A stretch of DNA of 43,471 bases from Treponema sp. (GTDB lineage: Bacteria > Spirochaetota > Spirochaetia > Treponematales > Treponemataceae), in assembly GCA_017619795.1 (NCBI GenBank), contig JAFZRP010000052.1, forward strand, positions 1-43,471. Direction: 5' to 3'. The notes under the pieces were generated by a model. That model searched no databases and had not been told where the DNA came from. It worked only from the letters and a program-made list of their open reading frames with translations. Position 1 is the first letter of the stretch; each line of letters starts with the position of its first letter. Made by a program: the position numbers and the translations under genes. This document shows, in pieces, positions 33,368 to 43,090 of the stretch.

Positions 33368-35695
33368 ATGAAAAAGCTCAGACTACAAAAAAATAGAAAT
33401 CACAAAAAAGCAGCAGCAGGAAGAATTATCTTTCTCTGTCTGCTTGTGATTTTTATTTCCCTTGTTTTTCTAATTCCTTCTCTTCTTCTAAAAAAGTCCC
33501 GGGATTATTCTTATGCTATTTATGATAAGGATGGAATACTTTTAGGCGCTCAGGTAGCCTCTGACGAACAGTGGAGATTTGAGCCAGGAGAGGTTCCTCA
33601 AAAGTTTAAAGATTGTATCATCCTTTATGAAGATAAACGTTTCCGCTATCATTTTGGAATTGATTTAATTTCTATTGGAAGAGCTGTTAAACAAAATGTT
33701 TCGCAAAATAGAATTGTTTCCGGCGGCTCTACAATTACAATGCAGACAATAAGGCTTTTGTCAGGCAATCCTAAGCGTACCTATGCACAAAAAATAAAAG
33801 AAGCTCTTGTTTCCGTAATTTTTGAACTACGCTTTTCTAAAAAAAAGATTCTTGAGCTGTACTGTGCCTATGCTCCCTTTGGCGGAAATGTAGTTGGACT
33901 TGAAGCTGCTTCCTGGAGATACTTTAACAGGCCTCCACAGGAACTCTCGTGGGCAGAAGCTGCAACACTTGCCGTATTACCAAACCAGCCGGCACTTGTT
34001 TATCCGGGAGCTAATTCAAAAATCCTTCTGGAGAAAAGAGACAGTCTTTTACAAAAATTATTTGAAAAATCAATTATAGACAAAACAACTTATGAACTTT
34101 CTCTGCAGGAAAAGCTTCCAGAAAAGCCCTATCCACTTCCTGCTATGGCTTCTCATTACCTTGAACATTTAAAACGAAAATCTAATAAAAACACAACAAA
34201 GTTTTACACAACAATTGATTATACGATTCAAAAAAATACTTCTCGTATACTTGAAAACTGGTCCAGGGACTTAAGTAATAAAGGTATAAATAACGCTGCC
34301 GCACTTGTTCTGGATACTAAAACTTTAGAAATATTAGCTTACTGCGGAAATACAGGTGCAGACGGAAGAAATATGGATTCTTATGCCGTTGATATAATTC
34401 AGTCAAAAAGAAGCTCAGGCAGTTTGCTAAAACCTTTTCTTTATGCAGCAATGCTTGATGCAGGAGAACTTCTTCCTGACCAGCTTGTAATTGATGTACC
34501 TACACGAATTGGAAACTATAACCCAGATAATAATATACCCAAGTACAGTGGAGTTGTCCCTGCGTCCGAAGCTCTAACCCGGTCTCTTAATATTCCTGCA
34601 ATAAGGGAGCTTAGAAAATACGGCATAAACAGATTTTTAGATATTTTGCGAAAGTGTGGTTTTACAACCTTTACACGTACTTCTGATGATTATGGTTTGC
34701 CTCTTATTCTTGGTGGCGGCGAAATTAAAATGGTAGAAGCCGCCGCGGCTTACGCAAACTTAATGAACAAAGCTCAAGATCTGCCTGTTTCTTCTCCCTT
34801 TTCTACAGGAAGTGCCTGGATTACAATTGATGTTCTTTCAACAGGAATCCGCCCAGACGATGAAGCTAACTGGCAAAAGTATTTAAACTCTAAACAGATT
34901 GCATGGAAAACCGGTACTTCGAATGGTAACCGGGATGCCTGGGCCATAGGAACTACACCTGAGTTCACGGTAGCAATCTGGGCTGGAAATGCCTCTGGAA
35001 AAGGTAACCCGGATTTAAAGAGTGTTTCAACTGCTGCACCAATTTTATTTGATGTGTTTTCTTCCCTTCCGCAAACCACCTGGCCACAGATTCCTCAAAA
35101 CAAAATGGTTTTCCAGACAGTTTGCGCTCATTCCGGTTATGCAGCTGGTCCAAATTGCACGGAAACAAAAACTATTTTCCGGTCCAAAGATGCTGTAGCT
35201 CCAGAGCTTTGTCCTTACTGTACAACCGTTTCGTTTACCCCGGACGAAAAGTACCGTGCCACCGCAGAAGACCTTATGGGAGAACAAGCTGGTATCTATA
35301 ATGGAATGGTGCCTAAAATTAAAAAATGCTTTGTCCTACCGCCAAATCTTGAATACTGGTACAAAAACAATAATTATTCGTATATAACTTTACCTGATTT
35401 TGTCCCCTGGCATACATCCGAAACAAAAGACAATATAAGTATAGTTTTCCCTGAACCTGGGGCCAAAATCATCATTCCAATTGAATTAGATGGAAGCCAG
35501 GGAGAAATTGTAATGCAGGCTGCAGCCCGTTCTTCAGAAACAATTATTTACTGGGATATAGACGGTCAATACCTTGGGCTTACAGACAAAAAGCACGAGC
35601 TTTCATTAAACCTTGAACCTGGCAAGCATACGCTTACAATTACAGACAATAAGGGTAATATTTTGAGAAGGAACTTTGAGGTTCTGGAATCGTAA
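33368..35695 (+). CDS. pbpC: Penicillin-binding protein 1C
   Basis: A 775-residue bifunctional peptidoglycan synthase. A single membrane anchor lies at residues 20-42. The GT51 transglycosylase domain contains E88 (LYEDKRFRYHFGID), GGSTITMQTIR and FELRFSKKKILELY. The transpeptidase domain has S352xxK355 (SGSLLKPF), the SLN motif (RSLNIPA) and K514TGT (AWKTGTSNG). A C-terminal BiPBP_C-type beta domain ends the protein (FPEPGAKIIIP to NFEVLES). Both catalytic centres appear intact. The gene starts 3 bp after the A2M stop with no obvious Shine-Dalgarno, so translational coupling is likely. Confidence 0.93.
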   Translation: MKKLRLQKNRNHKKAAAGRIIFLCLLVIFISLVFLIPSLLLKKSRDYSYAIYDKDGILLGAQVASDEQWRFEPGEVPQKFKDCIILYEDKRFRYHFGIDLISIGRAVKQNVSQNRIVSGGSTITMQTIRLLSGNPKRTYAQKIKEALVSVIFELRFSKKKILELYCAYAPFGGNVVGLEAASWRYFNRPPQELSWAEAATLAVLPNQPALVYPGANSKILLEKRDSLLQKLFEKSIIDKTTYELSLQEKLPEKPYPLPAMASHYLEHLKRKSNKNTTKFYTTIDYTIQKNTSRILENWSRDLSNKGINNAAALVLDTKTLEILAYCGNTGADGRNMDSYAVDIIQSKRSSGSLLKPFLYAAMLDAGELLPDQLVIDVPTRIGNYNPDNNIPKYSGVVPASEALTRSLNIPAIRELRKYGINRFLDILRKCGFTTFTRTSDDYGLPLILGGGEIKMVEAAAAYANLMNKAQDLPVSSPFSTGSAWITIDVLSTGIRPDDEANWQKYLNSKQIAWKTGTSNGNRDAWAIGTTPEFTVAIWAGNASGKGNPDLKSVSTAAPILFDVFSSLPQTTWPQIPQNKMVFQTVCAHSGYAAGPNCTETKTIFRSKDAVAPELCPYCTTVSFTPDEKYRATAEDLMGEQAGIYNGMVPKIKKCFVLPPNLEYWYKNNNYSYITLPDFVPWHTSETKDNISIVFPEPGAKIIIPIELDGSQGEIVMQAAARSSETIIYWDIDGQYLGLTDKKHELSLNLEPGKHTLTITDNKGNILRRNFEVLES

Positions 35696-35732
35696 GTGAC
35701 TTTTGCTGAGTACCAATTTTAGCGGCAGATTA

Positions 35733-37379
35733 TTAATCTTCTACCTTCAGCACTTCTCTACGGTATTTTGTTCCAATTTCAGTAAGCTTAAACTTCTGGA
35801 TTTTTCCAGAGCCTGTCATTGGGAACTCGTCCATAAACATAATGAGCTGTGGCCACTTAAACTTAGAAAGCTTGTCGCGGCAGAACTCAATTACATCCTG
35901 CTCGGTAAGCTTCTTTCCTTCGTGAAGGATGATGAAAGCACCTGTAATTTCGCCATAGCGCTCAGACTTAACAGCTGCAACCTGAATGTCTTTAATTTCA
36001 GGCATCTGAATAAGGAACTCTTCAATTTCGCGAGGATAAATATTTTCACCACCGCGAATAATCATATCTTTAATACGTCCGGTGATTTTGAAGTTACCGT
36101 TTTCGTCTTTTACGCCAAGGTCTCCGGAATGAAGGTAACCGTTTTTGTCGATTGTTTCGGCTGTAGCTTCAGGCATTTTGTAGTAGCCCTTCATAACGTT
36201 CCAGCCCTTACAGCACATTTCCCCCTGCACTCCAACAGGACATTCCTTGCCAGTTTCCGGATCTAAAACCTTTACGTCAATTCCTTCAAAGGCATCACCA
36301 ACGGTTGTAGCCTTTACTTCTACACTATCATTCCAATGGCTCTGAGTCATTCCAGGGCTTGATTCTGTAAGACCGTAAACTGAAGTTATTTCAGGCATAT
36401 GCATTTTTTCGATTACAGTCTTCATAAGCTCAACTGGAACCCCGGAACCTGCCATAATACCAGTACGCAATGAAGACATATCGAACATGCTGAACATAGG
36501 ATGATTCAGCTCTGAAATAAACATTGTCGGTACGCCGTAAAGCGAGGTACATTTTTCCTTCTGGATTGAAGCAAGTGCTACAAGCGGATCAAAGCTTTCG
36601 AGCAGAACGTGTGTTGCTCCATGAGTAAGAACTGCCATAACTCCAAGAACAATACCAAAGCAATGGAAAAGTGGAACAAGAAGACACAAACGATCTTTTG
36701 CGGTATAACGCATTCGTTCACCAATAATAAATCCATCATTGATAATATTATGACTTGAAAGCATAACGCCTTTTGGGAAGCCTGTTGTTCCAGAGGTATA
36801 CTGCATGTTTACAACATCATGCTGACTTACTTCGCTTTCAATTTTATGAATGATTTCAATATCAACGTGTTGGCCGAGAAGCAAAAGCTCTGGTGTAGAA
36901 TAAAGACCGCGGAACTTTTCTGGTCCCATAAATACAACATTTCGCAAACAAGGGAATCGTTTAGATTTTAAACAGCCGCGTTCATACTCGTCAATTTCAG
37001 GAACAAGTTCCTTAATCATTGCAACATAGTTTGAATCCTTTATACCGTCACAAAGACACAAGGTTGTTAGATCGGCCTGCTTTACAAGATACTCTAGCTC
37101 GTGTAATTTGTAGCTTGTATTTACAGTAACAGCTACGGCACCAAGTCGTGCACACGCAAACATATAAGTAAGCCAGTCCGGAACGTTTGTAGCCCAGATT
37201 CCGACATTATCACCCTTTCTAACACCAATTGCATATAGACCGCAAGCAAGATCATCAACACGCTTATCAAACTGCGCATAAGTAAAGCGTAAATCGCGGT
37301 CCGCATAAACCATAAACTCCTGAGACGGATTTTCCTGTGTTTTTTGTCTTAATAATTGGGATAAAGTTAATTCAATCAT
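35733..37379 (-). CDS. AMP-dependent acyl-CoA synthetase (FadD-like)
   Basis: A 548-residue ANL-superfamily adenylating enzyme that activates a carboxylic acid with ATP and joins it to CoA. The phosphate loop is YTSGTTGFPKGVMLSS. Further motifs are YGLTESSPGMTQS, YLHSGDLGVKDENGNFKITG, RIKDMIIRGGENIYPREIEE and the catalytic Lys in MTGSGKIQKFKL. Overall it resembles medium/long-chain fatty acid ligases; the chain length cannot be fixed. It is monocistronic and convergent with pbpC. No clear RBS is seen before the ATG, which lies in an A/T-rich region divergent from the signalling operon. Confidence 0.88.
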   Translation of the reverse strand: MIELTLSQLLRQKTQENPSQEFMVYADRDLRFTYAQFDKRVDDLACGLYAIGVRKGDNVGIWATNVPDWLTYMFACARLGAVAVTVNTSYKLHELEYLVKQADLTTLCLCDGIKDSNYVAMIKELVPEIDEYERGCLKSKRFPCLRNVVFMGPEKFRGLYSTPELLLLGQHVDIEIIHKIESEVSQHDVVNMQYTSGTTGFPKGVMLSSHNIINDGFIIGERMRYTAKDRLCLLVPLFHCFGIVLGVMAVLTHGATHVLLESFDPLVALASIQKEKCTSLYGVPTMFISELNHPMFSMFDMSSLRTGIMAGSGVPVELMKTVIEKMHMPEITSVYGLTESSPGMTQSHWNDSVEVKATTVGDAFEGIDVKVLDPETGKECPVGVQGEMCCKGWNVMKGYYKMPEATAETIDKNGYLHSGDLGVKDENGNFKITGRIKDMIIRGGENIYPREIEEFLIQMPEIKDIQVAAVKSERYGEITGAFIILHEGKKLTEQDVIEFCRDKLSKFKWPQLIMFMDEFPMTGSGKIQKFKLTEIGTKYRREVLKVED

Positions 37380-37459
37380 ATAGTAAGTTTAAATAAAAAA
37401 ACTTAAAATATCAATAGGTTTCTTTATTATTTATAAAGATATTTAATATTATTAAAGTT

Positions 37460-37498
37460 CACTTTTAAAGTGCATTTTTCTAAAAATCAGTATATAAT
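37460..37498 (+). promoter_or_regulatory. Putative promoter with palindromic site for the signalling operon
   Basis: TATAAT (37493-37498) lies 6 bp before the ATG at 37505; a weak TGCATT (37471-37476) is spaced 16 bp upstream. CACTTTTAAAGTG (37460-37472) is a perfect 13-bp palindrome touching the -35 area and could be an operator. There is no Shine-Dalgarno before the ATG. Confidence 0.45.
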
Positions 37499-37504
37499 TC
37501 TATT

Positions 37505-39172
37505 ATGAATGGAAGAAAAAAACTCTTTGAACATATTATTCTTGTTGTTGATGACGAAGCAGTAAACAGAGAATTGCTTGGGGCAATTCTTGAGCCTACA
37601 TTTAAAATTATTTATGCAAAAGATGGCGAAGAAGCCCTTGCTAAAATCGAAAAACAGGGAAACCTTATTTCCCTTGTACTCCTGGATATATTGATGCCTG
37701 GCATTTCCGGCTTTGAAGTTCTCGAGACCATGAAAGAAAAAGGCTATCTTGAAAAGATTCCTGTAATTGTACTTACTTCAGAAAAATCAGCAGAAATAAA
37801 AAGCCTTAAGCTTGGAGCCGCAGACTTCCTTACAAAACCGTACGATCTGCCGGAAGTAATTCTTGCAAGAGTTACCCATGCAATAGAGCTTTTTGAAAAA
37901 TCCCGCCTTATTAATGCTACTGAGTTTGATAAGCTTACTTACCTTTTCAGCCCGGACTATTTCATGGAGTTTGCCCTCCAATATGATGAGCGAAATCCAG
38001 AGCTTGTAATGGATGCCATTGTAATTAATTTTACCCGCTTCCATCTTTTAAATGAACTTAAAGGACGTAAGTTTGGAGATTCTGTTCTTCTTGCAATTGC
38101 AGAAGGCATACGATCGGTTATTCTTACAAATGGTGGAATTGCCTGCCGCTATGATGCAGACACCTTCTATGTTTATCTTCCTCACGATGAAAACTATCAG
38201 AATCTTATTGAAACAATTAACATGAAGCTTTCAGCTTTGCTTAAAACAACGGAATTACGACTTCGCGTTGGTATTTATACAGACAAAACCCACTCTCTTC
38301 CTTTAGTTCAGAGATTCGACAGGGCGCTTCAGGCTTGTAATCAGCTTAGAGGAAAAAAAGGCGGCGACTTTATTGTTTATAATGACGAAATGGCAGACAA
38401 AGAAGTTTTTGCAGCCCATCTTCTTGAAGATTTTGAAGCTGCCATTGAGCAGAAACAGTTTAAGGTAAACTATCAGCCAAAGTTTAATATTACCGGCGAA
38501 AAGCCTGTTCTTTGTAGTGCCGAAGCCCTTGTGCGCTGGGAACATCCAAAGCTCGGTTTTGTCCGCCCTGATTTATTTATTCCACTTTTTGAAGAAAATG
38601 GACTTGTAACAATTCTTGACCAGTATGTTTGGGAAGAAAGCGCAAAGCAAATCCGCCGCTGGAAGGAAGAGCTTGGAGTTACAATTCCGGTTTCTGTAAA
38701 TGTTTCCCGAGTAGATATAAATGCACCGGAAACTCCTGATTTTATCTGCCGGATTATAAAAGAAAACGGTCTGCTTCCTTCTGAGTATCACCTTGAAATT
38801 ACAGAGTCAGCTTATACCGATAATCACGATAAAATTATTGAAGTTGTTAACAAAATGCGACAGCTTGGACATAAAATTAAAATGGATGATTTTGGTTCGG
38901 GCTACTCTTCGCTGAATATGCTTACAGATATGCCGATTGATGTAATAAAAATGGATAAAGCCTTTATCAGGAACATTCAACCGGGAAATAAAGCAATGCG
39001 TCTTGTTGAACTTGTGCTTGATATTGCTAAATATCTTGAAGTTCCTGTTGTTGCAGAAGGTGTTGAAACTGAAGACCAGCTTAAGCTTTTGAAGGCTGCC
39101 GGCTGCCAAATAATTCAAGGCTATTATTTTTCTAAACCTATTCCACCTTCAGAAATGTCAAAGTTTGTATAA
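37505..39172 (+). CDS. Response regulator with degenerate GGDEF and active-type EAL domain
   Basis: A 555-residue cytoplasmic c-di-GMP phosphodiesterase candidate. Residues 10-130 are a receiver domain with D61 as phospho-acceptor (LVLLDILMPG), DD at 17-18 and K in LTKPYD. Residues about 140-300 are GGDEF-like, but the signature reads RYDADTF, so cyclase activity is unlikely. The EAL domain (about 310-555) keeps E340AL, VNVSR, ITES, DDFGSGYSS, IKMDKAFI and AEGVET, the set needed for metal-dependent hydrolysis. It starts the operon with the hybrid kinase 26 bp downstream, so phosphorylation by that kinase probably gates its activity. Confidence 0.9.
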   Translation: MNGRKKLFEHIILVVDDEAVNRELLGAILEPTFKIIYAKDGEEALAKIEKQGNLISLVLLDILMPGISGFEVLETMKEKGYLEKIPVIVLTSEKSAEIKSLKLGAADFLTKPYDLPEVILARVTHAIELFEKSRLINATEFDKLTYLFSPDYFMEFALQYDERNPELVMDAIVINFTRFHLLNELKGRKFGDSVLLAIAEGIRSVILTNGGIACRYDADTFYVYLPHDENYQNLIETINMKLSALLKTTELRLRVGIYTDKTHSLPLVQRFDRALQACNQLRGKKGGDFIVYNDEMADKEVFAAHLLEDFEAAIEQKQFKVNYQPKFNITGEKPVLCSAEALVRWEHPKLGFVRPDLFIPLFEENGLVTILDQYVWEESAKQIRRWKEELGVTIPVSVNVSRVDINAPETPDFICRIIKENGLLPSEYHLEITESAYTDNHDKIIEVVNKMRQLGHKIKMDDFGSGYSSLNMLTDMPIDVIKMDKAFIRNIQPGNKAMRLVELVLDIAKYLEVPVVAEGVETEDQLKLLKAAGCQIIQGYYFSKPIPPSEMSKFV

Positions 39173-39198
39173 TTACAAAAGAATGGAAAGCATTAATC

Positions 39199-41811
39199 AT
39201 GAAAAGAAAACTGATTATTATCACTAACATTATAATTGTACTTTTTACAATTTCATTTGTAGTTTTTTATGCCCGAAGACAAAGCTCTTCAATGATATCC
39301 TACAATACCGAAAACTTTATGACTATGTCGATTGGTATGGAACAAGTAACTACAAATTATCTTGAAGGAGAACAGCGTCTTTGCGATTCCTGGGCAGCCT
39401 GTATCAACAGCCGAAAAATGAATATGACAGAAGCAATGTCTTATTTAAAAGTTGCCCAGCGTATTCAAAATATTTCTGCCCATATAATTAAGCTCGATAC
39501 TTTTACCGGCTATTCAAACAAACCAAAAACAAACGATCCAAATGAGTTTACAGTTTCCTATAAGGATATTGATATTTTTTCTTCCCTGAATGAGCTTCTT
39601 GGACAGCAGGATCAAATCCGTGTTACCCGTTCCTACACAAATCCAATGAACGGAATACAGTCAATAGCCTTTTGCGATCTTCTGGAACTAAGAGTTGATG
39701 ATGATAATAATGCAGAAGCCGCTGCAAGCGAAACAAGTACAAGTAAAAGTAAGTCTGCAAAAACAGAAAAAGCAGTTTTTATGAGGGTAATTCCAATAGA
39801 TATGCTTGCAGACAAATGGGTATTTCCATCAGAAAAATACAGCAATGCTCAGATTTCCATTATTGACAGAGAAGGAAACTATATCATAAAAGGAAAATCC
39901 TTTAAAAACTCGAACTTTTTTGAGTTTTATAAATCTTATAATCAGATTACTAAAGAGGAATTGGTAAGCCTTCAGTCAAATATTCACGAAACAGGTATGC
40001 TTTCAATGCAGAACTCTAAAAATCAAAGCTGTCTTATTGTTCATGTTCCTGTTAATACTTCCTTTGACTGGACACTTCTCTCCTACATACCTGTGCAGGA
40101 TATTAATAAAAATAATATTGACTGGCTTTTGGTAATTGTCGTTTCAATAAGCCTGATTATTCTTTTAAACTTTGACCTTGTAGTAATTATGCATTACAAC
40201 AGAAATCTTGCCACTGCCGCTTCTGCTGCTGAAGCCGCTAATAAAGCTAAAACTGATTTTCTTTCTACAATGTCTCACGATATTCGAACACCAATGAATG
40301 CAATCATCGGACTTACAACAATTGCAGAAAAAAATGTACAGGATTCACAGGCTGTTTCAGATAACCTTCGAAAAATTAAGCTTGCCAGCAATCATCTTCT
40401 TACACTTATAAATGATATTCTTGATATTTCAAAAGTTGAACGGGGAAACATAAGTCTTTCACCTGTAATCTTCTCTATTGTTGATTCTGCAGAAAACCTT
40501 GTAAATATTTCACAGCCAATGGTCCGCCAAAAAAATATCGATTTCAGGTTCCGCAGCAAAAATATAAAAAACGAATATCTTTATGCAGACCAGCTCCGTA
40601 TAAATCAGATTTTTATAAATATTCTTTCAAACGCATTAAAATATACACCAAGAAACAAGCAGATTTACGTAGATTTGTGCGAAGAGCCAAGCAAAAAAGA
40701 AAATCACATTAAGCTCGTATATAAAGTTGAAGATACTGGAATTGGAATGTCGCAGGACTTTATGGAAATTATGTATGAGCCGTTTATGCGTCAAACCGAC
40801 AGCCGTATCAATTCAATTCAGGGAACAGGACTTGGACTTGCAATTACAAAAAAGATGGTTGATATGATGGGCGGTACAATTGAATGCCAAAGTACCGAAG
40901 GCGTTGGAACAACCTTTACTGTAACGCTTGAGATTGAAGTTTCAGAAAAATCAGAATCAGAACATAAGCTTCCGCCAATTGAAGTTTTAGTTATTGATGA
41001 TGATGAAGTCCTTCTTGAAACTGCTTGCGATACCCTCTCTGCTCTTGGAACTAATGCAGAAATTGCAGAATCAGAAGAAACTGCCCTGACAAAGCTTCTT
41101 GCAAAAAAACAGGCTGGTAAATCTTATGATGTTATTATCCTGGATTGGAAGATGCCTGGTACAAACGGTGTTGAACTTACAAAGAAGATTCGAGAAATTG
41201 CCGGCAATGATATTTCAATTCTTCTTGTTTCTGCTTACGACTGGACTCAGATTGAAGAGGATGCTAAACAGGCTGGAGTAAACGGCTTTATTTCAAAACC
41301 ACTTTTCCGTTCTTCCCTGTTCAAAAAAATCAGTGAAGTTCTTAATCTTGAACAAAACACAGCCGCTCAGGAAGAAAACAATTCTGATTTAGCCGATATG
41401 AATATTCTTGTGGTTGAAGATATGGATGTAAACTGGGAAGTTATTTCTACCCTGCTCGAAATGTATGGCATTAAGAGTCAGCGTGCAGAAAACGGAAAAA
41501 TTGCAGTTGATATGCTCCGTAATATTCAGCCTACCGATTATGATGTTGTATTTATGGATATTCAGATGCCTGTTATGAACGGACTTGAAGCAACAAGAGA
41601 AATCAGAAAACTTGAAAATCCGTATGCAGCCGGTATTCCAATTATTGCGATGACAGCAGATGCCTTCTCCGAAAATGTAGCAGAATGTTTTGAAGCAGGA
41701 ATGAACGGACATATTGCAAAACCTATAGATATAAACAATGTTATCCGTGAACTTAGAAAAATACGTCTTGCAAAACCTGATTTTGCAAAGCGGGAGGATT
41801 ATGAAGAATAA
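39199..41811 (+). CDS. Hybrid sensor histidine kinase with two receiver domains
   Basis: An 870-residue inner-membrane kinase. TM1 is at about 5-23 and TM2 at about 311-335, enclosing a periplasmic sensor of some 285 residues (Cache-like in size, with an Ala/Ser/Lys-rich insert near 175-193). The phospho-acceptor is H360 (TMSHDIRTPMNAI). The ATPase domain shows NILSNALKYTP, EDTGIGM and GTGLGLAI. Two receivers follow: REC1 with D649 (IILDWKMPG) and REC2 with D787 (VFMDIQMPV). There is no HPt domain, so an HPt protein elsewhere or direct transfer to the EAL regulator is needed. Its last 11 bases overlap the solute-binding lipoprotein gene. Confidence 0.93.
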   Translation: MKRKLIIITNIIIVLFTISFVVFYARRQSSSMISYNTENFMTMSIGMEQVTTNYLEGEQRLCDSWAACINSRKMNMTEAMSYLKVAQRIQNISAHIIKLDTFTGYSNKPKTNDPNEFTVSYKDIDIFSSLNELLGQQDQIRVTRSYTNPMNGIQSIAFCDLLELRVDDDNNAEAAASETSTSKSKSAKTEKAVFMRVIPIDMLADKWVFPSEKYSNAQISIIDREGNYIIKGKSFKNSNFFEFYKSYNQITKEELVSLQSNIHETGMLSMQNSKNQSCLIVHVPVNTSFDWTLLSYIPVQDINKNNIDWLLVIVVSISLIILLNFDLVVIMHYNRNLATAASAAEAANKAKTDFLSTMSHDIRTPMNAIIGLTTIAEKNVQDSQAVSDNLRKIKLASNHLLTLINDILDISKVERGNISLSPVIFSIVDSAENLVNISQPMVRQKNIDFRFRSKNIKNEYLYADQLRINQIFINILSNALKYTPRNKQIYVDLCEEPSKKENHIKLVYKVEDTGIGMSQDFMEIMYEPFMRQTDSRINSIQGTGLGLAITKKMVDMMGGTIECQSTEGVGTTFTVTLEIEVSEKSESEHKLPPIEVLVIDDDEVLLETACDTLSALGTNAEIAESEETALTKLLAKKQAGKSYDVIILDWKMPGTNGVELTKKIREIAGNDISILLVSAYDWTQIEEDAKQAGVNGFISKPLFRSSLFKKISEVLNLEQNTAAQEENNSDLADMNILVVEDMDVNWEVISTLLEMYGIKSQRAENGKIAVDMLRNIQPTDYDVVFMDIQMPVMNGLEATREIRKLENPYAAGIPIIAMTADAFSENVAECFEAGMNGHIAKPIDINNVIRELRKIRLAKPDFAKREDYEE

Positions 41812-43087
41812 TTTAAATACAAAACCTAGGTATGCTCTAATAATTAACATTCTATTATTTTTAATTGTATCGCTAATTTCCTGCAAAAAGAAAAACGAAG
41901 AGTCGGCATTTGTTCCACGATTGAATACTCTAACAAAATGTAAAATTGAAGTTGTAGGACATTATAAAAACTTCGAAGCACTGGAAGCTGAGTTTGACCG
42001 CTTTAATGAGTATTATCCGAATGTTGAACTTGCTTTTACATATTTAGACGATTATAAACACTCAGTTTTTACAGCACTTTCGAGCAATGATCCACCTGAT
42101 ATATTTTTTACTTTTCCCTGGATGTTTGATAAATCAAATTACGATCCGCTTTTTGAAAAGGCAGAAAACCTTGCTGATAAAAATATAGAAATTGATTTTT
42201 CTACAATAAGTCCAAAACTTTTGTATCACAGGTCAGACGGCACTGTTCCAACAGTACCTGTTTTGTGTACTGCAAACGGTATGCTTGTAAACGAAGATTT
42301 ATTCAAAAAAGAAAAGATTGAAATACCAACGAATTATAATGAATTAATTGATGCATGCCAGAAACTTAAGGCAGCCGGCTATAAAAGCCCTATCCTCTCT
42401 CACAATTCTGAATCTGCAATTATGTCTTCTTTGATTTATCCTTATTTTACAAAAGATGTTATGAACGATAAGGAAGCAATTGCAAAATTAAATGAGCTTA
42501 ACCCTGCAGCCGGTGAATACATGAGACCTGTTTTGGAATGGCTTGAAGAGTTTTTGAAATATGGATTTATTGATATTGAAGAATGCCGTAAAGTTAAAGA
42601 CAATTATTCAGAAATGATTATGCGCTTTTTTGAAGGCGATGTTCCAATGCTGCTTGCTTCTTCAGATGTGGCTTCCGGTACTAAAAAGCGTGAGCCTTTA
42701 TCCGAAGCCTTTACAAATAAACCATTTAAATACAGATTTTATGCTGTGCCGGTTATGGAAGACGGTGGAGCTGTACTTGAAGTTCCTGCCATAGAGTTTT
42801 CGGTAAACAAAGATGGTGAAAATATTGAAATGTCAAATGAGTTTATGCGCTTCCTTTTGCGAACAGAAGAATTGAATAATCTTGCAAAAGTTAAAAGACT
42901 TATAACCTGTTCAACAGTTTTTTCTTTAGATGATATTTTTGCACCTCTTGGAAATGCAGAACATCTTTATCAGCTTGAAATTGGAATTATGGATAATACT
43001 TACACACAGTTAAGATTTGCAGGCTATAAGATGTTTACTGGAAAAATGACTCTTGAGGAAGCTATAAAGAATTACGGTAAGTTTTAG
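41801..43087 (+). CDS. Extracellular solute-binding lipoprotein, family 1 type (orphan)
   Basis: A 428-residue lipoprotein. The ATG at 41801 is chosen over the longer frame from 41738 because GGGAGG lies at 41792-41797 and the signal peptide follows directly (lipobox LISC, Cys28). The mature part has the sugar-binding-protein pattern: FDRFNEYYPNVELAFTYLDD, DPPDIFFTFPWMFD, VPVLCTANGMLVNEDLFKKE and PTNYNELIDACQKLKAAGY. No permease or ATPase is nearby. The gene overlaps the hybrid kinase stop by 11 bp, so the product is more likely the ligand receptor of that kinase than a transport component. The ligand is probably a sugar or oligosaccharide. Confidence 0.88.
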   Translation: MKNNLNTKPRYALIINILLFLIVSLISCKKKNEESAFVPRLNTLTKCKIEVVGHYKNFEALEAEFDRFNEYYPNVELAFTYLDDYKHSVFTALSSNDPPDIFFTFPWMFDKSNYDPLFEKAENLADKNIEIDFSTISPKLLYHRSDGTVPTVPVLCTANGMLVNEDLFKKEKIEIPTNYNELIDACQKLKAAGYKSPILSHNSESAIMSSLIYPYFTKDVMNDKEAIAKLNELNPAAGEYMRPVLEWLEEFLKYGFIDIEECRKVKDNYSEMIMRFFEGDVPMLLASSDVASGTKKREPLSEAFTNKPFKYRFYAVPVMEDGGAVLEVPAIEFSVNKDGENIEMSNEFMRFLLRTEELNNLAKVKRLITCSTVFSLDDIFAPLGNAEHLYQLEIGIMDNTYTQLRFAGYKMFTGKMTLEEAIKNYGKF

Positions 43088-43090
43088 TTT

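Noticed and set aside
35703..36266. A 187-codon plus-strand ORF opposite the acyl-CoA synthetase
   Set aside because: It is a mirror of the codon bias of the real gene (rich in Phe, Leu, Asn) and has no recognisable domain.
41738..41800. Longer N-terminus for the solute-binding lipoprotein
   Set aside because: The first 21 codons lie inside the kinase gene, and the strong GGGAGG plus lipoprotein signal fit the ATG at 41801.
41389..41886. A 165-codon minus-strand ORF opposite the hybrid kinase end
   Set aside because: It is antisense to an intact REC2 domain; its Cys/Phe/Ile-rich sequence looks like a shadow.
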